Assembly (NCBI GenBank): GCA_024654345.1
Contig: JANLIN010000089.1
Span: 1 to 15,870, forward strand
Reading direction: 5' to 3'
Length of the DNA: 15,870 nt
Source: Candidatus Komeilibacteria bacterium
GTDB lineage: Bacteria > Patescibacteriota > Patescibacteriia > UBA1558
Positions 6,975 to 12,365 of the stretch are shown in pieces; positions within the stretch are counted from its first letter, which is position 1, and every line of letters begins with the position of its first letter. Both the position numbers and the translations under genes were made by a program. The notes under the pieces were generated by a model, which was not told the origin of the DNA, ran no database searches, and saw nothing but the letters and a program-made list of their open reading frames with translations.

Positions 6975-7424
6975 TTAAGTAATTTTAGCGGCGCGACGAT
7001 CTTTCTTTATTACCGACCAATGGTACAGATAAAGAGGTAATCCGATGATCACCATGGAAAGTCCACGTGACGCCTGGCGTTCTCTTTCTTGACGACGATA
7101 GTCCACTTGTTCGTTTTTCATCATATTTTCTCGCCAAGTATCATAATCTTCAGCCCACTGTGCCAAAGCAGTTTTCTCCGCTTCCGAAAGCTGACAGACA
7201 TCGGTACAGCGCTGATACTCATCCATGCGCTGCTTTTCATAATCCACGCTCGGCGATAATGGTCTTTCCACGTAGGAGTATTGAGCTGAATTATCGGCAT
7301 ATGTGAACACCCAAGCCTTGAGAGCCAGATCAACCAATTGGCCCAAGCCGATGACCAACACCGCCAATCCCACGAGAGCGAATAAATAAAGATATACTGT
7401 GCGAATTAGACTATCTTTTGTCAT
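6975..7424 (-). CDS. Two-helix membrane protein, similar to uncharacterised Patescibacteria proteins (DUF5671-like)
   Basis: The 149-residue protein has a hydrophobic N-terminal helix (about 7-32, LIRTVYLYLFALVGLAVLVI onward), a hydrophilic middle of about 80 residues rich in Glu, Arg and Gln with two cysteines (TDVCQLS is one), and a second helix near 119-136 (GLSMVIIGLPLYLYHW) followed by a basic tail VIKKDRRAAK. The pattern 'RTVYLYLFALVGL...LVDLALK' and the ending 'GLPLYLYHW' is what I recall from small membrane proteins widespread in Patescibacteria and annotated DUF5671; I am confident of the topology, less of the family name. The loop holds the charged coil VDYRRQERERQASR. It lies between rplK and rplA, which is unusual, and may have its own promoter. 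Function unknown. Confidence 0.85.
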   Translation of the reverse strand: MTKDSLIRTVYLYLFALVGLAVLVIGLGQLVDLALKAWVFTYADNSAQYSYVERPLSPSVDYEKQRMDEYQRCTDVCQLSEAEKTALAQWAEDYDTWRENMMKNEQVDYRRQERERQASRGLSMVIIGLPLYLYHWSVIKKDRRAAKIT

Positions 7425-7446
7425 ATATTTGTTTTGTTAGTTTTAA

Positions 7447-7455
7447 AATATATCA
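7447..7455 (-). promoter_or_regulatory. Possible extended -10 before the two-helix membrane protein
   Basis: On the minus strand TGATATATT fits an extended -10 (TG-n-TATATT), with no recognisable -35 at 17 bases. A start near 7440 would leave a leader of about 16 bases. The region just upstream (7456-7490) can form a small hairpin (ACC-TTC-GGT). The assignment is weak and read-through from rplK is equally likely. Confidence 0.25.
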
Positions 7456-7507
7456 GTGAGACCGAAGGTGTCGTCCTCCCTGTCGTCACCACAATAATTG
7501 ATACTCT

Positions 7508-7933
7508 TTATTTCTCCACTACCAAACCCATCTGACGAGCCGTCCCTTCGATAATTTTCATAGCGGCTTCAATATCATGAGCGTTTAAGTCCGGCATTTT
7601 TGTTTCCGCTATTTGCCGAATTTGATCTTTGGTCACCTTACCTACCTTTTCCTGTAAAGGTTTGCCTGAGCCCTTCTGTATCTTGGCGGCTTTCTTTAGA
7701 AGCTCAGCGGCAGGAGAAGTTTTGAGCTTAAAATCAAAGCTTCTGTCCTCATACACCGTTATCTCCACCGGAATAATGTCACCGCCCTTATCTTTGGTAG
7801 CTTCATTAAATTTGCTACAGAAATCCTGGATCGCCACCCCGTGCTGACCCAAAGCCGGACCCACTGGCGGCGCCGGATTGGCCTTACCGGCCGGTATTTG
7901 TAATTTGAGAACTGTTTTAATTGCTTTTGCCAT
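7508..7933 (-). CDS. rplK: 50S ribosomal protein L11 (uL11)
   Basis: L11 binds the GTPase-associated centre of 23S rRNA and contacts elongation factors. The 141 residues show the near-invariant N-terminus MAKAIKTVLKLQIPAGKANPAP followed by PVGPALGQHGV, the domain linker SFDFKLKTSPAAELLKKAA, and the C-terminal rRNA-binding domain (PDLNAHDIEAAMKIIEGTARQMG). Length is standard. It follows nusG after 59 bases, as in most bacteria. The leader is AT-rich and carries no Shine-Dalgarno. Confidence 0.98.
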   Translation of the reverse strand: MAKAIKTVLKLQIPAGKANPAPPVGPALGQHGVAIQDFCSKFNEATKDKGGDIIPVEITVYEDRSFDFKLKTSPAAELLKKAAKIQKGSGKPLQEKVGKVTKDQIRQIAETKMPDLNAHDIEAAMKIIEGTARQMGLVVEK

Positions 7934-7992
7934 AATGAATATTGTTTAAAAAAACTAAATCAGTTGGTCGCAATAGAAGCATTTGCGCCACT

Positions 7993-8538
7993 TTAGATTT
8001 TCTTTATCTGTAGAAAGTCCAATTCGACGGGCGTTTCCCGACCGAACATAGAAACCAGCACCTTAATTTTACCACGTCCTTCGTCCACTTCCGCCACCTT
8101 ACCCTCGTAGTCTTTGAAAGGTCCATCTGTAATTTTGACGGGGCTTCCTTTGCTAACATCGACTTTGTATTTTGGTTCTTCGACTCCCATGCGTTTCTGT
8201 AAATCAGATACTTCCTTATCTGAAATAGGCGTCGGCGTGGTAGCCGTACCGACAAAGCCGGTAACATTGGGTGTATTGCGCACTACATACCATGAATCAT
8301 CATTTACGATCATGCTAACCAAAACGTAACCGGGAAATATTTTCTCACGGATGGTGCGACGCTTACCATTTTTGATCTTGATTTTGGTTTCAGTGGGGAT
8401 TAGTACTTCAAAAATCTTATCTTCCATGTCCATGGACTCAATACGTTGACGTAGGTTGCGAGCCACGTTTTCCTCGTAACCAGAATAAGTATGAAGGACA
8501 TACCAACGCCGACCCTGATGTGATGTTTGTTTTGGCAT
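7993..8538 (-). CDS. nusG: Transcription termination/antitermination factor NusG
   Basis: NusG binds RNA polymerase, suppresses or promotes pausing, and links transcription to Rho or to ribosomes. The 181-residue protein has the NGN domain (about 11-115: RWYVLHTYSGYE, then IREKIFPGYVLVSMIV, then VRNTPNVTGFVG) and the C-terminal KOW domain (about 128-181: GSPVKITDGPFKDYEGKVAEV, ending ELDFLQIKKI). It starts 11 bases after secE ends. No Shine-Dalgarno is seen. Length and domain order are ordinary. Confidence 0.97.
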   Translation of the reverse strand: MPKQTSHQGRRWYVLHTYSGYEENVARNLRQRIESMDMEDKIFEVLIPTETKIKIKNGKRRTIREKIFPGYVLVSMIVNDDSWYVVRNTPNVTGFVGTATTPTPISDKEVSDLQKRMGVEEPKYKVDVSKGSPVKITDGPFKDYEGKVAEVDEGRGKIKVLVSMFGRETPVELDFLQIKKI

Positions 8539-8549
8539 AGTTAGCTAGA

Positions 8550-8729
8550 TTAAATGAATTGTTCCAAAATATATGTCAGAATATAGTCCACCACTCCCAA
8601 AAAGACGGCGACGAATAAGGACACGCCGATTACTATCAAGGTGTGTTTTATGGTCTCTTTTTTGGTTGGCCAGACGACCTTCTTAAGTTCTGTCCGACTG
8701 TCTTTTAAATACTGTAGAATAGCGCTCAT
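8550..8729 (-). CDS. secE: Preprotein translocase subunit SecE
   Basis: SecE clamps SecY in the protein-export channel. The 59-residue form with a single membrane helix is typical: an amphipathic start MSAILQYLKDSRTELKKVVWPTKKET contains the diagnostic 'ELKKVVWPT' motif, and residues about 29-52 are the hydrophobic helix. The frame is open 37 codons further upstream, but that part covers the promoter and a repeat array and is not SecE-like; ATG at 8729 is used. It heads the secE-nusG-rplK block. Its leader from the predicted transcription start is about 50 bases. No tRNA gene lies upstream, unlike the tRNA-Trp-secE order of many bacteria. Confidence 0.94.
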   Translation of the reverse strand: MSAILQYLKDSRTELKKVVWPTKKETIKHTLIVIGVSLFVAVFLGVVDYILTYILEQFI

Positions 8730-8786
8730 TTTAGCTAAAATTAGAAAATGAAAGGTTTCAAAAACGGCCTCCGAGGGCCATCTGGG

Positions 8787-8792
8787 ATTATA
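8787..8792 (-). promoter_or_regulatory. -10 element of the secE-nusG-rplK operon
   Basis: The minus strand carries a perfect TATAAT here, about 58 bases before the secE ATG. No convincing -35 lies at 17 bases (CATTAT); TTGCAT occurs at a 20-base spacing. Transcription would start near 8780. A GGCC...GGCC hairpin (8766-8779) would then lie at the very 5' end of the RNA. Confidence 0.45.
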
Positions 8793-8822
8793 ATAGTACA
8801 TTTGTGGAAATAATGCAAGGAT

Positions 8823-8887
8823 CTGTACAGTTAACACCATACGGTGACATTTGGAGTATCATACGGTTACACCTGTTAACTATACAG
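8823..8887 (-). repeat. Nested direct and inverted repeats upstream of the secE promoter
   Basis: Arms CTGTACAGTTAACA (8823-8836) and TGTTAACTATACAG (8874-8887) are inverted copies matching at 13 of 14 positions. Between them are two direct copies of CATACGGTnACA (8838-8849 and 8860-8871; 11 of 12 identical), set 22 bases apart, about two helical turns. The array sits upstream of the predicted secE -10 and before the GC-rich palindrome on the sdpR side. It could be a regulator-binding region or the remnant of a small mobile element; no target duplication is visible at its edges. Confidence 0.6.
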
Positions 8888-8895
8888 GAGCTCTT

Positions 8896-8963
8896 CCACC
8901 AACCCCTGGCCCAGCCTCTCGCGAGAGGCCTGGGCTGGGGTTGCCAACCGTTGGGGTTGGTGG
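8896..8963. repeat. GC-rich compound palindrome between divergent genes
   Basis: An 11-base outer stem pairs CCACCAACCCC (8896-8906) with GGGGTTGGTGG (8953-8963). Inside are a perfect 14-base palindrome CCTCTCGCGAGAGG (8915-8928) flanked by GCCCAG/CTGGGC, and a small GGTT-GCC-AACC hairpin (8939-8949). The AACCCC on the left can pair with either of two GGGGTT copies (8937-8942 or 8953-8958), so two alternative folds exist. Both neighbouring genes point away, so it is not a terminator. It covers the -35 region of the sdpR promoter. Confidence 0.7.
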
Positions 8964-8969
8964 TATTAT
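8941..8969 (+). promoter_or_regulatory. Promoter of the sdpR-sdpI pair
   Basis: TTGCCA (8941-8946; 5 of 6 to TTGACA) and TATTAT (8964-8969; 5 of 6 to TATAAT) are exactly 17 bases apart, and TGG just before the -10 gives the extended TGn form. Transcription would start near 8976, leaving a leader of about 21 bases before ATG at 8997, with no Shine-Dalgarno. The -10 lies inside the inverted-repeat operator. Confidence 0.65.
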
Positions 8970-8994
8970 TTAGATAGGCATCTAAATAATACCA
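8961..8994 (+). promoter_or_regulatory. Perfect 15+15 inverted repeat, probable SdpR/ArsR operator
   Basis: TGGTATTATTTAGAT (8961-8975), a 4-base spacer AGGC, and the exact reverse complement ATCTAAATAATACCA (8980-8994). It covers the -10, the predicted start point and the whole leader, ending 2 bases before the sdpR start codon. ArsR-family repressors bind such AT-rich dyads over their own promoters, so autorepression is the natural reading. The RNA from here would include only the right arm, so it is a DNA site more than an RNA hairpin. Confidence 0.7.
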
Positions 8995-8996
8995 AA

Positions 8997-9257
8997 ATGT
9001 CTCTATCCTCCACTTTTAAGGCCTTGTCCGATCCGACCCGGCGCGAGATACTCCACATCTTAAAGGACACTGATCTATCAGCTGGCGACCTAGCTGATCG
9101 TTTCGAGATTACTTTTCCCACACTTTCACATCACCTGAGTATTCTCAAAGAGTCCGGCCTGGTTTCAGCGCGCAAACAAGGTCAACAACAGATATATTCT
9201 CTGAATTTAAGTGTTCTTGAAGAGGTGCTGACTAGTTACTTTGATCATTTTAAATAA
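8997..9257 (+). CDS. ArsR-family winged-helix repressor, SdpR-like
   Basis: The 86-residue protein is a minimal ArsR/SmtB winged helix: FKALSDPTRREILHIL (7-22), the helix-turn-helix SAGDLADRFEITFPTLSHHLSILKE split over about 28-52, and a wing RKQGQQQIYSLN (59-70). It lacks the metal-binding cysteines of ArsR/SmtB sensors. It closely resembles Bacillus subtilis SdpR (same FKAxSDPTRRxIL, SxSHHLxILK and GQxxxYSLN blocks, similar length), and the next gene is SdpI-like, so the pair is a counterpart of sdpRI. In Bacillus, SdpR represses the sdpRI operon until SdpI holds it at the membrane. A perfect operator-like dyad overlaps its promoter. No ribosome-binding site. Confidence 0.9.
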   Translation: MSLSSTFKALSDPTRREILHILKDTDLSAGDLADRFEITFPTLSHHLSILKESGLVSARKQGQQQIYSLNLSVLEEVLTSYFDHFK

Positions 9258-9270
9258 TTTAGCTAATCTT

Positions 9271-9915
9271 ATGCAATTAAATTTAAAAAAGGAGTGGTTA
9301 CCCTGGGCACTAATCATCGTCAGTTGGCTGGCTAGCTTTTATTTCTATGCCAACTTTCCGGATCAAGTCGCCACCCATTGGAATTTTGCCGGTGAACCAG
9401 ATAACTACTCGGGAGCTGGTTTTGCCGCTTTTTTCTTTCCCGGATTGATCACACTGATCTATATTATGTTTCTTTATCTGCCTAAACTGGACCCTAAGAA
9501 AGATAACTATGCCGGATTTGCCACTACTTACAACATCATAAAAAACCTGCTCATAGCATTCATGGTGTTGCTATATTTTTTCACGGGTTTAAATGGGGTC
9601 GGCTATGACATAGCTATTAATATCGTTGTTCCTCCGGCCATCGGACTGTTCTTTATCATAATCGGTAACTTCATGGGCAAGATTAAATCCAACTGGTTTA
9701 TGGGAATTCGTACACCGTGGGCACTGTCCAATGAAACGGTCTGGAATAAAACACAACGTTTTGGCGGTAAAATGTTTGTCCTCGCAGGAATAATCTTGTT
9801 ATTAACACCTTGGATAGCGGAAGATATGTTCATGAACCTGTTCATACCCACTTTACTGATAGTGGTGTTAGCGCCTATAGTTTATTCTTATATCGTTTAT
9901 AAACAACTTAAATAA
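9271..9915 (+). CDS. SdpI-like membrane protein (immunity/signal transducer)
   Basis: The 214-residue protein has about six membrane helices (near 10-26, 50-70, 92-107, 114-134, 166-182 and 188-210). The first loop carries the DUF1648 pattern FPDQVATHWNFAGEPDNY (29-46), and the SdpI signature follows the fourth helix: IGNFMGKIKSNWFMGIRTPW (131-150), then ALSNETVWNKTQRFGGK. Bacillus SdpI (207 residues) gives immunity to the SdpC toxin and recruits SdpR. A TTG at 9241 would add ten residues and overlap sdpR by 17 bases; the ATG at 9271, 13 bases after the sdpR stop, is preferred. No toxin genes (sdpA/B/C-like) are in the window, so the role may be defence against foreign toxins or general envelope sensing. 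Confidence 0.92.
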   Translation: MQLNLKKEWLPWALIIVSWLASFYFYANFPDQVATHWNFAGEPDNYSGAGFAAFFFPGLITLIYIMFLYLPKLDPKKDNYAGFATTYNIIKNLLIAFMVLLYFFTGLNGVGYDIAINIVVPPAIGLFFIIIGNFMGKIKSNWFMGIRTPWALSNETVWNKTQRFGGKMFVLAGIILLLTPWIAEDMFMNLFIPTLLIVVLAPIVYSYIVYKQLK

Positions 9916-9951
9916 ATCTGTCTCGCAGCCGAAGCACAGCGACGGCGCTAC

Positions 9952-9993
9952 CGGAGAAGCCCGGACTCCTATATAGGAGCCCGGGCTTCTCCG
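9952..9993 (+). terminator. 42-base near-perfect palindrome after sdpI
   Basis: The arms pair over 21 bases (outer CGGAGAAGCCCGG with CCGGGCTTCTCCG, inner ACTCCTAT with ATAGGAGC) with one mismatch, A9965 against C9980. On the minus strand the same position is a G-U pair, so the fold is slightly better there. It lies 36 bases after the sdpI stop and is followed by GTATCCCTCCTTT, only a weak U-run. It likely ends or protects the sdpR-sdpI transcript; a REP-like element is the alternative. Confidence 0.5.
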
Positions 9994-10006
9994 TATCCCT
10001 CCTTTA

Positions 10007-10015
10007 TGCTAAAAT
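10007..10015 (+). promoter_or_regulatory. Extended -10 of the glycosyltransferase cluster
   Basis: TGCTAAAAT fits TG-n-TAAAAT and is identical to the nonamer before the dTTP operon. No good -35 lies 17 bases upstream (TTCTCC, inside the palindrome arm). Transcription would start near 10022, about 17 bases before the first GT2 start codon. Confidence 0.4.
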
Positions 10016-10038
10016 AAGCTCATATTTTATGAACTCCT

Positions 10039-10740
10039 ATGGCAAAAACAGTGGTTGTTTTGCCGGCCTATAACGCCGCCAAAACCTTAGAAAAAACTGT
10101 CCGCGATATTCCGCGCGAATATGTGGACGAAATAATATTGGTAGATGACTACAGTCGCGACGACACTCTGGCAGTGGCCGAAAAAATGGGCTTGACAGTC
10201 GTGCGTCACTACGACAATCGCGGCTATGGCGGCAATCAGAAGAGTTGCTACACCGTGGCTCTGGAGCATGGTGCCGATATAGTAGTAATGTTGCATCCTG
10301 ACTATCAGTATGATCCGAAGCTCATTAAATTTTTTGTCGAATTTATCCGAGACGGTTACTTTGATGTCATGCTGGGATCTCGTATCCGCTCACGACGCGA
10401 GGCACTGGATGGCGGTATGCCTAAATATAAATATTATTTCAATCGCCTTCTTTCTTTACTAGAAAATATGGTAACGGGTCAGAATTTATCAGAGTGGCAC
10501 ACCGGCATGCGCGCTTATAAGAGAGAGGTTCTGGAGCGAGTCGACTACCGCCAACTTTCCGATGACTTTGTTTTTGACAGTCAAATGCTGTTTGCCATTG
10601 TTAAGGCCGGCTACCGAATGGGCGATATTCCGGTGCCGGTCAGATATTTTGCCGATGCTTCCAGTATCAACTTCCGCCGTAGCTTACGCTACGGTCTAAG
10701 TACGGTCTGGGAAGCGGTTAAATTTATATTCAAAAAATAG
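10039..10740 (+). CDS. GT2-family glycosyltransferase (DPM1/DPG-synthase-like)
   Basis: The 233-residue soluble GT-A enzyme starts AKTVVVLPAYNAAKTL (PAYNA at 9-13), has IILVDDYSRDDT (32-43) for the nucleotide-sugar, DNRGYGGNQKSCY (59-71), and MLHPDYQYDP (84-93) where most GT2 enzymes have the metal-binding DxD; this HPDYQYD form is a known subgroup pattern. Further motifs are MLGSRIRSR and the acceptor-side EWHTGMRAY. No membrane helix is present, so it is probably a peripheral enzyme adding a sugar to polyprenyl phosphate or another lipid acceptor; the substrate is unknown. It opens the envelope glycan cluster and is followed after 2 bases by the methyltransferase. Confidence 0.9.
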   Translation: MAKTVVVLPAYNAAKTLEKTVRDIPREYVDEIILVDDYSRDDTLAVAEKMGLTVVRHYDNRGYGGNQKSCYTVALEHGADIVVMLHPDYQYDPKLIKFFVEFIRDGYFDVMLGSRIRSRREALDGGMPKYKYYFNRLLSLLENMVTGQNLSEWHTGMRAYKREVLERVDYRQLSDDFVFDSQMLFAIVKAGYRMGDIPVPVRYFADASSINFRRSLRYGLSTVWEAVKFIFKK

Positions 10741-10742
10741 TC

Positions 10743-11627
10743 ATGATCTGTCCTGCCTGCAAAAGTCCGGAGATAAAAAAGATCGGCAATATCAACACGC
10801 AGGAAAAAAAAGACGCCCACAAGCCACTACTTGTGAGTTGTTCCACCTGTGACCTGCTTTTTTTATCAGACTATGACATCGATCGCTCTTATATTTACAA
10901 CGAGAACTATGCTACTTGGGCCGCCGACCTGGAAGAGGCCGCCGACACGATTGGTCAGGCTAAAACCAGCGCCTTTGAACAGCAATTGCAAACCTTGTTG
11001 AATATTTCGGGGGCGCGTGGTGGACACTTTCTGGATATCGGCACGGGGCCCGGGTATCTTATGGATGTTGCCTGTCAACAAGGTTATGATGTTTACGGTT
11101 TAGATATCTCCCCCCACGTAACAAGAATTTTGGAGGAAAGACATCCGGGGAAAATTCATACCGGTGATTTGCTTTCGGCCGAATATCCGGCTAACTTTTT
11201 TAAAATAATTGCCCTGACAGATTTAATCGAACACCTCCCTCACCCACGACCATTTTTTGACGAGTTGAGGAGAATCATTGCCCCCGGTGGGTATCTTTTT
11301 ATCATCACTCCCGACAGCGACAGTCTCAGCCGACGCTGGTGGGGAAAAAACTGGTTTCAATATAAGTATGAACACGTGATCTATTGGAACAAACAGTCAC
11401 TGGCCAATATTCTGCGTTCGGCCGATTTTGAGATAATTATAAAAAAACCTAACCGCAAGAGATTTAGCTTGGCTTATTATTACTTTTATTTTCAGAAATA
11501 CAACTTGGCCATCATTGGACCTCTGTTTCGCCGGATTTATCAACTACTCCCCCGCCGCTGGCAGAATTGGGAATTTTCTAATCCTATCACGGGCGAAATG
11601 CTGGTAGTAGCGCAAAAAAAATTATGA
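10743..11627 (+). CDS. Zinc-ribbon class I SAM-dependent methyltransferase
   Basis: The 294-residue protein begins with a zinc ribbon (Cys3, Cys6, Cys33, Cys36: CPAC and CSTC) and continues with a Methyltransf_23-type Rossmann domain: HFLDIGTGPGYLMDVA (95-110, SAM binding), YGLDIS (118-123), then LTDLIEHLPHP and a GGYLFIITPDSDS strand. This architecture is common among methyltransferases in polysaccharide clusters, acting on sugars or glycan ends. The C-terminal third (WWGKNWFQYKYEHVIYWNK, later FSLAYYYFYF and PRRWQNWE) is rich in aromatic and basic residues and may contact membrane or lipid-linked acceptor; that is inference. Coupled to the next gene through ATGA (11624-11627). Confidence 0.9.
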   Translation: MICPACKSPEIKKIGNINTQEKKDAHKPLLVSCSTCDLLFLSDYDIDRSYIYNENYATWAADLEEAADTIGQAKTSAFEQQLQTLLNISGARGGHFLDIGTGPGYLMDVACQQGYDVYGLDISPHVTRILEERHPGKIHTGDLLSAEYPANFFKIIALTDLIEHLPHPRPFFDELRRIIAPGGYLFIITPDSDSLSRRWWGKNWFQYKYEHVIYWNKQSLANILRSADFEIIIKKPNRKRFSLAYYYFYFQKYNLAIIGPLFRRIYQLLPRRWQNWEFSNPITGEMLVVAQKKL

Positions 11628-12322
11628 TTTCACTCACTATTATCGTACCCACCTATCAAGAAGCTGAAAACATCGGTTTGGTTTTGGCCGGTCTAAAAGA
11701 AGTCCTCGCCTCACTGGATACTGTCAAAAGCTCTATTCTGATAGTTGATGATTCACCGGATGACAAAACTAAAGACGCCACCTTAGCGGCCGCCGGCCAG
11801 CTTAAACCCCTCTCTATTCAATACCTCCGACGACAACGGCGCGGTTTGGCCACCGCTGTCATCGATGGCGTTAATATCGCTGACACGGAATATATCTTGG
11901 TCATGGATGGTGATTTGTCACATCCGCCATCCATAATAGCCAAAATGATTCAATATCTTGCTGGGCACGATCTTATTATTGGCAGTCGTCTGCTACCGGG
12001 CGGTATGGTGGAGCAATGGCCACGACATCGTTACCTGATGTCGCGTTTTGCCACCAAGCTCGCCGTTTATCTCACCCAACACGTCAGCGATCCCCTGAGC
12101 GGACTTTTTCTGATAAGAAAGGCGGCCGTTGATTGGCAGTCTTTACGACCACTAGGCTACAAGATATTGCTGGAAATTCTGGTCCGACATCCGGAGTTAA
12201 AAATAAAGGAAATCCCCTACACGTTCACGAATCGACAAGCCGGTACCAGTAAGATAAATTGGCTGATTTCATGGCAGTATCTGCGTCATTGGCACCGACT
12301 TTGGCTGGCCAAGAAGAAGTAG
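11624..12322 (+). CDS. Polyprenyl-phosphate sugar synthase, DPM1-like GT2
   Basis: The 232-residue protein fits the dolichol/polyprenol-phosphate mannose (or glucose) synthase group: IIVPTYQEAENIG (6-18), ILIVDDSPDDKT (38-49), RRGLATAVIDGV (72-83), LVMDGDLSHPP (92-102) with the DxD acid pair, LIIGSRLLPGG, a VSDPLSGLFLIRK block, and FTNRQAGTSKINW near the end. No C-terminal membrane helices are present, as in DPM1-type single-domain enzymes. It would make the lipid-linked donor used by the GT-C enzymes encoded next. The sugar cannot be read from sequence. It overlaps the methyltransferase by 4 bases. Confidence 0.92.
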   Translation: MISLTIIVPTYQEAENIGLVLAGLKEVLASLDTVKSSILIVDDSPDDKTKDATLAAAGQLKPLSIQYLRRQRRGLATAVIDGVNIADTEYILVMDGDLSHPPSIIAKMIQYLAGHDLIIGSRLLPGGMVEQWPRHRYLMSRFATKLAVYLTQHVSDPLSGLFLIRKAAVDWQSLRPLGYKILLEILVRHPELKIKEIPYTFTNRQAGTSKINWLISWQYLRHWHRLWLAKKK

Positions 12323-12365
12323 CTAGAATCTGATGGCCCTGTTATTCACAAATTTTAGAAAATAA

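Noticed and set aside
8730..8840. Upstream extension of secE by 37 codons
   Set aside because: It covers the predicted promoter and part of a repeat; the normal SecE start is at 8729.
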